A DNA stretch of 64,000 nt. It comes from JBGVSA01 sp041807905. GTDB lineage: Bacteria; Pseudomonadota; Gammaproteobacteria; Burkholderiales; Rhodocyclaceae. Below are positions 17,033 through 25,664 of this stretch, piece by piece; within the stretch, counting starts at the first letter, position 1; the number at the start of each line of letters is the position of its first letter. The stretch is taken from positions 111,035-175,034 of the forward strand of contig NZ_JBGVSA010000007.1 in assembly GCF_041807905.1 (NCBI RefSeq), read 5' to 3'. Position numbers and translations under genes: made by a program. Under the pieces are notes generated by a model, which was given only the letters and a program-made list of their open reading frames with translations, did no database searches and had not been told where the DNA came from.

Positions 17033-18286
17033 TCAGCGGTCGACTTCGCCGAACACGATATCCATGGTGCCGATGATCGCCACCACGTCGGCAATCATGT
17101 GCCCGCGGGCCATCTCGTCCATTGCCGACAGGTGCGCGAAGCCCGGTGCGCGGAACTTCAAGCGGTACGGCTTGTTGGCGCCATCGGAAATCGCGTACAC
17201 GCCGAATTCACCCTTCGGATGCTCGACGGCGGCGTAGGCCTCGCCCTCGGGCACGTGGATGCCTTCGGTAAAGAGCTTGAAGTGGTGGATCAGCTCTTCC
17301 ATGTTCTCCTTCATCTTCGCGCGCGAAGGCGGAGCCACCTTGTGGTTGTCGCTGATCACCGGGCCCGGGTTGGCGCGCAGCCACTGCACGCACTGGCGGA
17401 TGATGTTCGTCGACTGGCGCATTTCTTCCATGCGGCACAGGTAGCGGTCGTAGCAGTCGCCGTTGACGCCGACCGGTACGTCGAAGTCCACCTTGTCGTA
17501 GGCCGCGTAGGGTTGCTTCTTGCGCAGATCCCACGCAATGCCGGAGCCGCGCAGCATCGGGCCGGTAAAGCCCAGCGCCATGGCGCGTTCAGGCGTGACC
17601 ACGCCGATGCCGACGGTACGCTGCTTCCAGATACGGTTGTCGGTCAGCAGCGTGTGATATTCGTCGATGACTTTCGGAAAGTAATCGCAGAAGTTGTCGA
17701 GGTAATCGAGCAGCGAGCCTTCGCGCGACTTGTTCAGCTCGCGCACCGTCGCTTCGTTCTTGAAGCGCGACGTCTTGTATTGCGGCATCTGGTCCGGCAG
17801 ATCGCGATAGACGCCGCCCGGACGGTAATACGCCGCATGCATGCGAGCGCCCGAGACGGCCTCGTAGGCGTCCATCAGCGTTTCGCGCTCGCGGAAGGTG
17901 TACAGGATCATCGTCATCGCGCCGATGTCGAACGCGTGCGAGCCGATGCCCATCAGGTGGTTCAGAACCCGCGTGATTTCGTCGAACATCGTGCGGATGT
18001 ACAGCGCGCGCTCCGGCACCTCGATGCCGAGCAGACGTTCGATCGCCATGCAGTACGCGTGCTCGTTGCACATCATCGACACGTAGTCGAGACGGTCCAT
18101 GTACGGCACGGATTGAATCCACGTGCGCGTTTCGGCGAGCTTTTCGGTCGCGCGGTGCAGCAGGCCAATGTGCGGATCGGCGCGTTCGACGACTTCGCCG
18201 TCGAGTTCGAGCACCAGGCGCAGCACGCCGTGCGCGGCCGGATGCTGCGGACCGAAGTTGATGGTGTAGTTCTGGATCTCAGCCAT
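17033..18286 (-). CDS. nuoD: NADH-quinone oxidoreductase subunit D
   Basis: A 417-residue hydrogenase-like 49-kDa subunit that lines the quinone pocket. The N-terminal INFGPQHPAAHGVLRLVLELDGE and the conserved quinone-site Tyr/His region are present, as is the C-terminal FAHLSAMDEMARGHMIADVVAIIGTMDIVFGEVDR. It is separate from NuoC, unlike the NuoCD fusion of E. coli. It overlaps the end of nuoC by eight bases, which implies coupled translation. Confidence 0.98.
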   Translation of the reverse strand: MAEIQNYTINFGPQHPAAHGVLRLVLELDGEVVERADPHIGLLHRATEKLAETRTWIQSVPYMDRLDYVSMMCNEHAYCMAIERLLGIEVPERALYIRTMFDEITRVLNHLMGIGSHAFDIGAMTMILYTFRERETLMDAYEAVSGARMHAAYYRPGGVYRDLPDQMPQYKTSRFKNEATVRELNKSREGSLLDYLDNFCDYFPKVIDEYHTLLTDNRIWKQRTVGIGVVTPERAMALGFTGPMLRGSGIAWDLRKKQPYAAYDKVDFDVPVGVNGDCYDRYLCRMEEMRQSTNIIRQCVQWLRANPGPVISDNHKVAPPSRAKMKENMEELIHHFKLFTEGIHVPEGEAYAAVEHPKGEFGVYAISDGANKPYRLKFRAPGFAHLSAMDEMARGHMIADVVAIIGTMDIVFGEVDR

Positions 18287-18884
18287 GGCCGACGTCCCCG
18301 TAATTCTCTTCGCGCACGATGCGCGGTGTCACTTCGCGCGGCGCGATCGTCACCGGCTGGTAAATCACCCGAGCCTGGTCGGGGTCGTAACGCATTTCCA
18401 TGAAGCCCGACACCGGAAAATCCTTGCGGAACGGATGACCGATGAAGCCATAGTCCGTCAGGATCCGGCGCAGGTCCGGGTGACCACTGAACATGATGCC
18501 CACGAGGTCGAACGCCTCGCGTTCGTACCAGTTGACGCTCGGCCATATGCCGATGACGGAAGCCAGCACGGGGAAAGCATCGTCCGGGGCGAACACACGC
18601 AGGCGCAGGCGCCAGTTGTGGGTAACCGACAACAGTTGCGATACGGCCGCGTAGCGCGCACTACGCGGCAGCCTGCCGGCATAGGTGGAATAGTCGACGC
18701 CGCACAGGTCGATCAATTGCTCGAAGCGCAGTTCGGGGTGGTCACGCAGAGTCTCGGCGACTTCGAGGTAGTCGGCAGCGGAGACTTCAAGCGTCAGCTC
18801 GCCGCGATCAGGCGTCAGCGAATGGACTCGCTCGCCCAGCACGGACTGCAGGGTGGCGACCAGGCGCTCGATCTTGGGACTCAT
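18279..18884 (-). CDS. nuoC: NADH-quinone oxidoreductase subunit C
   Basis: A 201-residue 30-kDa subunit of the peripheral arm. Conserved pieces are FEQLIDLCGVDYS and the signature WYEREAFDLVGIMFSGHPDLRRILTDYGFIGHPFRKDFP. I chose ATG 18884 (MSPKIERLVATLQ), which lies 11 bases after the nuoB stop; the same frame remains open through nuoB but those residues are a shadow of that gene. Confidence 0.97.
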   Translation of the reverse strand: MSPKIERLVATLQSVLGERVHSLTPDRGELTLEVSAADYLEVAETLRDHPELRFEQLIDLCGVDYSTYAGRLPRSARYAAVSQLLSVTHNWRLRLRVFAPDDAFPVLASVIGIWPSVNWYEREAFDLVGIMFSGHPDLRRILTDYGFIGHPFRKDFPVSGFMEMRYDPDQARVIYQPVTIAPREVTPRIVREENYGDVGHG

Positions 18885-18895
18885 GAAAGAACCTC

Positions 18896-19372
18896 TCAGC
18901 GAGCGATGGTGTAGGTTTTCTTGATCTTGTTCTGCAGTTGCACGATGCCGTAGAGCAGAGCTTCGGCAGTCGGAGGGCAACCCGGAACATAGACGTCCAC
19001 CGGCACGATGCGATCGCACCCGCGAACCACGGAATAGGAATAGTGATAGTAGCCGCCGCCGTTAGCGCAGGAGCCCATCGAGATGACCCAGCGCGGCTCG
19101 GCCATCTGGTCGTAGACCTTGCGCAGCGCCGGCGCCATTTTGTTGCACAGCGTGCCGGCAACCACCATCAGGTCGGACTGACGGGGGCTGGGACGGAAAA
19201 TGATGCCGAAACGGTCGATGTCATAGCGCGACATCCCTGCGTGCATCATTTCGACTGCACAACAGGCCAGACCAAAAGTCATCGGCCACAGCGAACCGGT
19301 GCGCGTCCAGTTAATGACCGAATCGAGGGTCGTGGTAACGAACCCTTCGCGCAATACGCCTTCAATACTCAC
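18896..19372 (-). CDS. nuoB: NADH-quinone oxidoreductase subunit B
   Basis: A 158-residue subunit that holds cluster N2, the last iron-sulfur centre before quinone. The tandem cysteines are visible in FGLACCAVEMMHAGMSRYDIDRFG, with later ligands in ISMGSCANGGGYYHYSYSVVRGCDRIVPVDVYVPGCPPTAEALLYG. The start codon is GTG, supported by a GAGGA ribosome-binding sequence about nine bases upstream. The gap from nuoA is 156 bases, long for this operon, and contains a seven-base-pair A/T-rich hairpin at 19398-19419. Confidence 0.97.
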   Translation of the reverse strand: MSIEGVLREGFVTTTLDSVINWTRTGSLWPMTFGLACCAVEMMHAGMSRYDIDRFGIIFRPSPRQSDLMVVAGTLCNKMAPALRKVYDQMAEPRWVISMGSCANGGGYYHYSYSVVRGCDRIVPVDVYVPGCPPTAEALLYGIVQLQNKIKKTYTIAR

Positions 19373-19528
19373 TGGCTGAATCCTCAGCGATTAATTCAAA
19401 CGAAACCGGAGCTTCGTTTTAAAACACGCGGAAATTCAACTGCACCAGCAATTACGAATGATCCGCGAGTCACAAAAGGGCGATCAAAAGGACCTGCCCT
19501 ACGCCAGGATATTGGCTAATTCAGCAAC

Positions 19529-19903
19529 TCACTCCCAATCGAGAGCGCCTTTTCTCCAGACGTAGATATAACCGACGATCAAAATACCCAGGAAAATGAG
19601 CATTTCGAAGAAACCAAACAAGCGAATCGCTGGCGTCGCGGCAATTTCCTTGAGAATCGAAGCCCAGGGCAACAGGAATGCGACTTCCAGATCAAACAGA
19701 ATGAAAAGAATGGCGATGAGGTAATAGCGGACGTCGAATTTCATCCGCGCGTCTTCGAAGGCCTCGAAGCCGCACTCGTAGGGGGAGTTTTTCTCTGCAT
19801 CGGGACGATTGGGAGCGATAACCCAACCCATGAGGATGGGCAGCATGCCAACCACGATCCCGACTATGATGAAGAGCAGAACCGGAAAGTAGTTCTCTAG
19901 CAT
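19529..19903 (-). CDS. nuoA: NADH-quinone oxidoreductase subunit A
   Basis: A 124-residue, three-helix membrane subunit of complex I. The family signature NSPYECGFEAFEDARMKFDVRYYLIAILFILFDLEVAFLLPWA is present. The start is ATG 19903 (MLENYFPVLLFII). It is the first nuo gene and begins only about 31 bases after the terminator-like hairpin that follows tRNA-Leu, so there is little room for an independent promoter. Confidence 0.97.
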   Translation of the reverse strand: MLENYFPVLLFIIVGIVVGMLPILMGWVIAPNRPDAEKNSPYECGFEAFEDARMKFDVRYYLIAILFILFDLEVAFLLPWASILKEIAATPAIRLFGFFEMLIFLGILIVGYIYVWRKGALDWE

Positions 19904-19933
19904 ACAACCCCACTCAATCGCTTTAATACTCGG

Positions 19934-19963
19934 AAAAACGCCCGCATTTCTGCGGGCGTTTCG
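19934..19963 (-). terminator. Intrinsic terminator-like hairpin between tRNA-Leu and nuoA
   Basis: On the minus strand a nine-base-pair stem (ACGCCCGCA / TGCGGGCGT, loop of four) is followed by TTTTT. It lies eight bases past the tRNA-Leu 3' end and directly before nuoA. It may end tRNA transcripts while letting some polymerases continue into nuo. Confidence 0.8.
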
Positions 19964-19970
19964 TATTACA

Positions 19971-20055
19971 TGGTGCCGACGATGAGACTCGAACTCATAC
20001 GGCTTTCGCCACCACCCCCTCAAGATGGCGTGTCTACCAATTTCACCACGTCGGC
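19971..20055 (-). tRNA. tRNA-Leu (anticodon GAG)
   Basis: The minus strand gives an 85-nucleotide cloverleaf. The acceptor stem is GCCGACG/CGTCGGC with the CCA end encoded (ACCA). The D arm is TGGTGAAATTGGTAGACACG, and the T arm contains GAGTTCGAGTCTC. The anticodon loop CTTGAGG gives GAG, and the long variable arm (GGTGGCGAAAGCC) marks a class II leucine tRNA. The position between secG and nuoA is typical of Burkholderiales. Confidence 0.95.
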
Positions 20056-20113
20056 ACGCTCAAAACTGAGCGAATTATACTCTGCGCCACAATTGACGCA
20101 AAGCAAATATGGG

Positions 20114-20482
20114 CTATTTCGGAATTTCCTGATTCTTAGAATCTTGAGCAGGAGCAGCCGGCACAGAAACCGGAGCGGATTGCTCATGCACACCTTCCAT
20201 CACCGAACGCGGAGCACGCGGGCCACCGGACGAGAGATAACTCAGGCTCAGGCTCGTAATAAAGAAAATCGTAGCGAGAATCGCCGTCGTGCGACTGAGG
20301 AAGTTCGCAGAACCGGACGAACCGAACAGACTACCGGCCGAACCACCACCGAAAGATGCACCCATGTCAGCGCCTTTGCCGTGCTGCAGGAGCACAAAGA
20401 CGATAACGGCCACACCCACGAGAATGTGCACAACCAGAACGAGATTGAACCAGAAACTACCCATGTGAAAAGGGGAAGTCAT
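20114..20482 (-). CDS. secG: Protein translocase subunit SecG
   Basis: A 122-residue inner-membrane auxiliary subunit of the SecYEG channel. It has two transmembrane helices (FNLVLVVHILVGVAVIVFVLLQ and TTAILATIFFITSLSLSYL) joined by the Gly/Ser loop with the family signature QHGKGADMGASFGGGSAGSLFGSSGSANFLSR. A Pro/Ala-rich tail follows. Two starts are possible, ATG 20482 and ATG 20464; neither has a clear Shine-Dalgarno sequence. A promoter with TTGAGC and TACAAT lies just upstream. Confidence 0.93.
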   Translation of the reverse strand: MTSPFHMGSFWFNLVLVVHILVGVAVIVFVLLQHGKGADMGASFGGGSAGSLFGSSGSANFLSRTTAILATIFFITSLSLSYLSSGGPRAPRSVMEGVHEQSAPVSVPAAPAQDSKNQEIPK

Positions 20483-20511
20483 TCAAGATTTAAGACGGAC
20501 GATTGTAGCCG

Positions 20512-20541
20512 CTAACGATTACACAAGCAAGCACCGCTCAA
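20512..20541 (-). promoter_or_regulatory. Predicted sigma-70 promoter for secG (and possibly tRNA-Leu and nuo)
   Basis: On the minus strand, TTGAGC (20541-20536) and TACAAT (20517-20512) are separated by 18 bases. The -10 box matches five of six consensus positions. The start site would fall about 25 bases upstream of the first secG ATG. It is the only convincing promoter I see between glmM and nuoA. Confidence 0.55.
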
Positions 20542-20600
20542 AGGCATCCGGCTCGCACCTGTCGCGCACGTGCCACACGGACGGCACGAAACGAAACCGA

Positions 20601-21953
20601 TCACTCGGTGGCGACTCGCACGGCAGTAGCGATGCTCTCGGCCAGGCGATTGACCTGCTCGCCATCGGCACCTTCCACCATTACGCGCAGCAGGGGCTCA
20701 GTCCCCGACGGACGCAGCAGCACGCGCCCCTCCTGCCCCAGCTCACGCTCGGCCGCCGTCACGGACTCGCGAATCGAAGCATCCCCCGCCCAATCGAAGC
20801 CGGCCGGCAGGCTTACGTTGATAAGGCGCTGCGGATAGAACACCAGGTCCGCACACGCCTTTGCGAGCGTCAGCTCGTTCTGGCGCAGGGCGGCAAGCAC
20901 CTGCAGGGCCGAAATGATTCCATCCCCCGTGGTGTGGCGATCCAGGCAGATGATGTGACCCGAGTTCTCACCGCCGAGTTTGCAGTCCTTCTCCAGCATC
21001 ATCTCAAGCACATACCGATCCCCCACTTTGGCGCGATAGAACGGCACGTTCATGCGAGCGATGGCATGCTCGAAGCCGAGATTGCTCATCAGCGTACCGA
21101 CCACGCCCTGGAGACGCCCTTCCGCATGCTGGGCGCGCGCGATGACGTACAGCAGCTTGTCGCCGTCGTAGAGTTCGCCCTCGCTGTCGCACATCATGAC
21201 GCGATCAGCGTCGCCATCGAGCGACACGCCGATGTCGGCACGATGCTTGAGGACGGCCTCACGCAAGTGGCCAGGCTGGGTAGCGCCGACGCCATCGTTG
21301 ATGTTGCGTCCGTTCGGCTCGACGCCGACGGCAATGACCTCCGCACCCAGCTCGTGAAACACCTTCGGGGCGATGTGGTAGGCCGCTCCGTTGGCGCAAT
21401 CGACCACGATGCGCAGGCCGCGCAGGTCAAGATCGTTGGGGAAGGTGCTTTTGCAGAATTCGATGTAACGCCCCGCGGCATCGTCGATGCGACGTGCCTT
21501 GCCCAAATGCGCCGATTCGGCGCACCCCATGGGCTCGTCGATGCGCGCTTCGATTTCGCGCTCCACGGCATCCGGCAACTTGGCGCCGCCAGCCGAGAAA
21601 AACTTGATGCCATTGTCGTAGAACGGGTTGTGTGAAGCCGAAAGCACCACGCCCGCCTGCAAGCGCAGCGCCCGGGTGAGATAGGCGACCGCAGGCGTCG
21701 GGATCGGGCCCGCCAGGATCACGTCCACGCCGGCCGCGGCAAAGCCGGCTTCGAGTGCGGCCTCGAGCATGTACCCGGAAATACGGGTGTCCTTGCCGAT
21801 CAACACGGCCGGATGATCGCCGTCCCGGAGTTTTTCGCGTGCCACAAGCGTAGTGCCCGCCGCGTAGCCAAGGCGCATGACGAAATCGGGGGTGATCGGA
21901 GACAGGCCAACACGACCGCGAACGCCGTCGGTGCCGAAGTATTTGCGACTCAT
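20601..21953 (-). CDS. glmM: Phosphoglucosamine mutase
   Basis: A 450-residue cytoplasmic enzyme converting glucosamine-6-phosphate to glucosamine-1-phosphate for UDP-GlcNAc, peptidoglycan and LPS synthesis. The active-site phosphoserine loop is GVVLSASHNPFYDNGIK (Ser about residue 107), the metal loop is DGDADR in SLDGDADRVMM, the sugar loop is GGENSGHI, and the phosphate-binding loop is RPSGTEPLLRVMVEG. The start ATG 21953 (MSRKYFGTDGVRG) is the family's usual start. It follows folP by 77 bases. Confidence 0.98.
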   Translation of the reverse strand: MSRKYFGTDGVRGRVGLSPITPDFVMRLGYAAGTTLVAREKLRDGDHPAVLIGKDTRISGYMLEAALEAGFAAAGVDVILAGPIPTPAVAYLTRALRLQAGVVLSASHNPFYDNGIKFFSAGGAKLPDAVEREIEARIDEPMGCAESAHLGKARRIDDAAGRYIEFCKSTFPNDLDLRGLRIVVDCANGAAYHIAPKVFHELGAEVIAVGVEPNGRNINDGVGATQPGHLREAVLKHRADIGVSLDGDADRVMMCDSEGELYDGDKLLYVIARAQHAEGRLQGVVGTLMSNLGFEHAIARMNVPFYRAKVGDRYVLEMMLEKDCKLGGENSGHIICLDRHTTGDGIISALQVLAALRQNELTLAKACADLVFYPQRLINVSLPAGFDWAGDASIRESVTAAERELGQEGRVLLRPSGTEPLLRVMVEGADGEQVNRLAESIATAVRVATE

Positions 21954-22030
21954 ATTTGGTACATCCTCCACCGCTCGTGGCGGCTTGTTATCAGCCCGCT
22001 GGCCGTATCAGCCAAGAGCGAAATCGACAT

Positions 22031-22861
22031 TCAATTGATGCGCAGGGCCCGCCACACCATCAGCGCATCGCGCGTGGCGGCCACGTCGTGAACGCGAATG
22101 ATGGCAGCGCCGGCGTCCGCCGCCATGAGCGCTGCAGCGGTGCTGGCAAACTGACGCTCCTCCACCGCGCGACCGGTGATCTGGCCCAGCATGGTCTTGC
22201 GCGACACACCAACCAGCACTGGGTATTCGAGAGCACACAGCTTGGGCAGCCCACGGAACAACTCGGCATTATGCTCGAGCGTCTTACCGAAGCCGAAACC
22301 GGGGTCGAGCACAATGGTCTCACGCGGCGCGCCGGCCGACAGGAGCAATTCGGCACGCCGCAGCAGGAATTCCCGCACCTCGGCCACCACATCCTCGTAG
22401 TGCGGCGCGACTTGCATGTTGCGCGGCTCGCCCTGCATGTGCATGAGGCACACGCCTGCTCCGCTCGCTGCAACCGCCTCTACCGCCCCGTCGCCGCGCA
22501 ACGCGTTGATATCGTTGACCATTGCGGCGCCCGCCGCGATCGAAGCGCGCATGACCGCCGGCTTGAAGGTATCGACCGACACCGGTGCGCCGAGCGACGT
22601 CAGCGCTTCGACAACCGGAATCACCCGATCCAGTTCCTCTTGTTCCGATACCGGTGCGGCGCCCGGCCGAGTGGACTCGCCCCCAATGTCGAGAAAAGTC
22701 GCGCCGTCGCGCAACGCCTGCTCGGCGCGACGCAATGCTGCATCGACCGAGCCATCGAGCCCGTCACCGGAAAACGAGTCGGGCGTCACGTTGATGATCG
22801 CCATGATGTGCGGGCGTTCGAGGGGAATCTCGTAGCGCCCGCAACGAAGAATCTGGGTCAT
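22031..22861 (-). CDS. folP: Dihydropteroate synthase
   Basis: A 276-residue cytoplasmic folate-pathway enzyme that joins para-aminobenzoate to dihydropterin pyrophosphate; it is the sulfonamide target. Motifs are IMAIINVTPDSFSGDG, FLDIGGESTRPGA, MVNDINALRG, VLDPGFGFGKTLEHN and VGVSRKTMLG. The usual TIM-barrel length is present. It lies between ftsH and glmM as in most proteobacteria, but a strong terminator separates it from ftsH. Confidence 0.98.
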   Translation of the reverse strand: MTQILRCGRYEIPLERPHIMAIINVTPDSFSGDGLDGSVDAALRRAEQALRDGATFLDIGGESTRPGAAPVSEQEELDRVIPVVEALTSLGAPVSVDTFKPAVMRASIAAGAAMVNDINALRGDGAVEAVAASGAGVCLMHMQGEPRNMQVAPHYEDVVAEVREFLLRRAELLLSAGAPRETIVLDPGFGFGKTLEHNAELFRGLPKLCALEYPVLVGVSRKTMLGQITGRAVEERQFASTAAALMAADAGAAIIRVHDVAATRDALMVWRALRIN

Positions 22862-22876
22862 GTGGATTTGCAGAAC

Positions 22877-22906
22877 GAAAAAGGCCGACGCATGAAGCGT
22901 CGGCCT
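22877..22906 (-). terminator. Intrinsic terminator between ftsH and folP
   Basis: The minus strand reads AGGCCGACGC, loop TTCAT, GCGTCGGCCT, then TTTTTC. The stem is ten perfect base pairs. It ends most ftsH transcripts, so folP-glmM expression must come from readthrough or a promoter in the short gap that I cannot identify. Confidence 0.85.
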
Positions 22907-22928
22907 GTGTTGCGAGAAACTCCGCCGA

Positions 22929-24827
22929 TCAGGCGGCCGGCGCCGGCGCGTTAGGCGCGGCGCCCGGAGAGTTGTTGTCGGGCCGGGACACCGACGGCAT
23001 GGCCGACGGCTTCGGCGGACGCGGCGGGCGCCCTTCCATGATGTCTTCGATCTGGTCGGCGTCGATGGTTTCCCATTCCAGCAGCGCAGCCGTCATGGCT
23101 TCCATCTTGTCGCGGTTTTCTTCGATCAGGCGACGAGCCAGCGCGTATTGCGTATCGATGATGCGGCGGATTTCTGCATCGACCTTCTGCATGGTGGCTT
23201 CGGACACATTGCGGTGTTGCGTCACCGAACGACCGAGGAACACTTCGCCCTCTTCTTCGCCATAGACCATCGTGCCGAGCGCATCGGACATCCCCCACTG
23301 GGTCACCATGCGGCGGGCCAGGTCGGTCGCACGCTGGAAGTCGTTCGAGGCGCCAGTGGTCATCTGGTTCATGAACACTTCTTCAGCGATGCGGCCGCCG
23401 AACAGCACTGCGATTGTCTGCAGCAAGCGCTCGCGGTCCTGGCTGTAGCGATCTTCGGTCGGCAGTTGCATGGTTACGCCCAGTGCGCGACCACGCGGAA
23501 TGATCGTGACCTTGTGAACGGGATCGGTCTTGTCGAGCAGGCGCGCCACGACGGCGTGACCCGACTCGTGGTACGCGGTGTTGCGGCGCTCTTCTTCAGG
23601 CATGACCACGGAGCGACGTTCTGCGCCCATCATGATCTTGTCCTTGGCCTTTTCGAAATCGTCCATGTCCACCAGGCGCTTGTTGGAGCGCGCGGCAAAC
23701 AGGGCGGCTTCGTTGACCAGGTTGGCCAGGTCGGCACCAGAGAAGCCCGGCGTGCCGCGTGCCAGCACCGTTGCATCGACGTCGGGCGCGATCGGCACCT
23801 TGCGCATGTGAACGCGCAGGATCTGTTCGCGGCCACGGATGTCCGGCAGCGGCACCACAACCTGGCGGTCGAAACGGCCAGGACGCAGCAACGCCGGGTC
23901 AAGCACGTCCGGACGGTTGGTTGCGGCGATCACGATGACACCCGAAGTGCCTTCGAAGCCGTCCATCTCTACCAGCAATTGGTTGAGGGTCTGTTCGCGC
24001 TCGTCGTTGCCACCACCCAGGCCGGCGCCACGCTGGCGACCGACAGCATCGATTTCATCGATGAAGATGATGCAGGGCGCCTGCTTCTTGGCATTTTCGA
24101 ACATGTCGCGCACGCGCGCCGCGCCCACGCCGACGAACATCTCGACGAAGTCGGAGCCCGAGATGCTGAAGAACGGCACCTTGGCTTCGCCCGCGATGGC
24201 CTTCGCCAGCAACGTCTTGCCGGTACCGGGCGAGCCCACCATCAGCACACCGCGCGGAATACGGCCGCCCAGCTTCTGGAATTTGGAGGGGTCGCGAAGG
24301 AATTCGACCAGTTCGGAGACTTCTTCCTTCGCCTCGTCGCAACCTGCGACATCGGCGAAGGTGATGGAGTTGGCCGACTCATCCAGCATGCGGGCCTTGC
24401 TCTTGCCGAACGAGAATGCACCGCCACGGCCGCCACCCTGCATCTGGCGCATGAAGAAAATCCACACGCCGATGAGCAGAATCATCGGGAACCACGAGAC
24501 GAAGATGCTCATGAGGAAGGATTGCTCCTCCTCGGGCTTGGCCGCCGTCACCTGCACGCCGTCGCGCATGAGATCGGACACCATCCACGGGTCAGCAATG
24601 CCCGGGGTGTAGACCACCACGGCACGGCCATCCTGCGTCACCGCACGGACAGTGCGCGGCGGTTCGATGGTCGCCTTGGCGATGCGCCCTTGCTTGGCGG
24701 CGTCCATGAACTCGGAGTACGTCATGGTATTGGCCGCCACCTGGCGGTTATTGAACTGCTGGAATACCGTCATCAAGACGACGCCGATAACCACCCAGAT
24801 CGCAAGATTCTTGAATAGATTGTTCAA
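22929..24827 (-). CDS. ftsH: ATP-dependent zinc metalloprotease FtsH
   Basis: A 632-residue inner-membrane AAA+ protease that degrades unstable membrane and regulatory proteins. Two transmembrane helices (residues about 8-23 and 104-127) flank a short periplasmic domain. The AAA module has Walker A GSPGTGKT (198-205), Walker B IIFIDEID (253-260) and the second region of homology ending in RPGRFDR. The zinc site is HESGH (420-424), with a third ligand Asp near 496. The tail is Pro-rich. It is followed by a terminator, and rlmE lies 127 bases upstream on the same strand. Confidence 0.99.
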   Translation of the reverse strand: MNNLFKNLAIWVVIGVVLMTVFQQFNNRQVAANTMTYSEFMDAAKQGRIAKATIEPPRTVRAVTQDGRAVVVYTPGIADPWMVSDLMRDGVQVTAAKPEEEQSFLMSIFVSWFPMILLIGVWIFFMRQMQGGGRGGAFSFGKSKARMLDESANSITFADVAGCDEAKEEVSELVEFLRDPSKFQKLGGRIPRGVLMVGSPGTGKTLLAKAIAGEAKVPFFSISGSDFVEMFVGVGAARVRDMFENAKKQAPCIIFIDEIDAVGRQRGAGLGGGNDEREQTLNQLLVEMDGFEGTSGVIVIAATNRPDVLDPALLRPGRFDRQVVVPLPDIRGREQILRVHMRKVPIAPDVDATVLARGTPGFSGADLANLVNEAALFAARSNKRLVDMDDFEKAKDKIMMGAERRSVVMPEEERRNTAYHESGHAVVARLLDKTDPVHKVTIIPRGRALGVTMQLPTEDRYSQDRERLLQTIAVLFGGRIAEEVFMNQMTTGASNDFQRATDLARRMVTQWGMSDALGTMVYGEEEGEVFLGRSVTQHRNVSEATMQKVDAEIRRIIDTQYALARRLIEENRDKMEAMTAALLEWETIDADQIEDIMEGRPPRPPKPSAMPSVSRPDNNSPGAAPNAPAPAA

Positions 24828-24954
24828 GGCAACTCCTGAGCGCCAAATATGCGGGCGCGACGCGATGTGTGATCGATTTTATGCTCGATCGTTCCCGAGC
24901 GGCAATTAAGGACAACTATCACTGTGCGGTAGCCACGCAATGGCTACCCCATGG

Positions 24955-25587
24955 CTAACCTGGCTGACCACCTTTGTGGTCCAGCCCCAGCAGGTAGACC
25001 TCTGAGCTGCGATCACGCGACGCAGCGGGCTTGCGCGAGTGGACGACGCGAAAGGCCGCCTGCATGGCCTTGCGATACTCCATGAACCCTTCGCCCTGGA
25101 AAAGTTTGATCAGCATGGCGCCGCCCGGACGAAGATAGTGGGCGGCAAAATCCAGCGCCAATTCGCCCAGGTACATCATCCGCCCCTGATCGCTCGTCGC
25201 GATACCCGAAATATTGGGGGCCATATCGGACAATACAAGGTCCACCTTGCGACCTTCAAGCAAGGACACAAATTGCTCCAGAACAGTGTCTTCCTGGAAA
25301 TCGCCCTGCAGGAAGTCCACGCCGGGCACAGGCTCCATCGGCAGCAGATCGAGTGCCACCAGCTTACCGCCAGGCTGGATCCGGCGCACCGCCACCTGCG
25401 ACCACGACCCCGGCGCGGCACCCAGTTCAGCCACCACCATACCCGGGCGCAAGATGTGGTCCTTGTCGTCGATTTCGAGCAGCTTGTAGGCAGCGCGTGC
25501 GCGCAGGCCTTCTGCCTTCGCGCGTTGCACGAAGGGGTCGTTCACATGCTCCATCATCCAGCCTTTGCTGGTTTTCGTCCGTTTCAT
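24955..25587 (-). CDS. rlmE: 23S rRNA 2'-O-methyltransferase RlmE
   Basis: A 210-residue SAM-dependent enzyme (also RrmJ/FtsJ) that methylates U2552 of 23S rRNA late in 50S assembly. The SAM motif is VVAELGAAPGSWSQVA, and the K-D-K-E catalytic set is visible as K35, D121 (LVLSDMAPNISG), K161 (MLIKLFQGEG) and E196 (SSEVYLLG). It precedes ftsH as in many proteobacteria and diverges from yhbY with a 77-base shared upstream region. Confidence 0.97.
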   Translation of the reverse strand: MKRTKTSKGWMMEHVNDPFVQRAKAEGLRARAAYKLLEIDDKDHILRPGMVVAELGAAPGSWSQVAVRRIQPGGKLVALDLLPMEPVPGVDFLQGDFQEDTVLEQFVSLLEGRKVDLVLSDMAPNISGIATSDQGRMMYLGELALDFAAHYLRPGGAMLIKLFQGEGFMEYRKAMQAAFRVVHSRKPAASRDRSSEVYLLGLDHKGGQPG

Positions 25588-25664
25588 GCGTTTATCGCGC
25601 CGCGCAAGTCGTCGCGGCGTCCGATTTGGAATAAAATATTGATTTGCTTGCCAAATAATACGAA

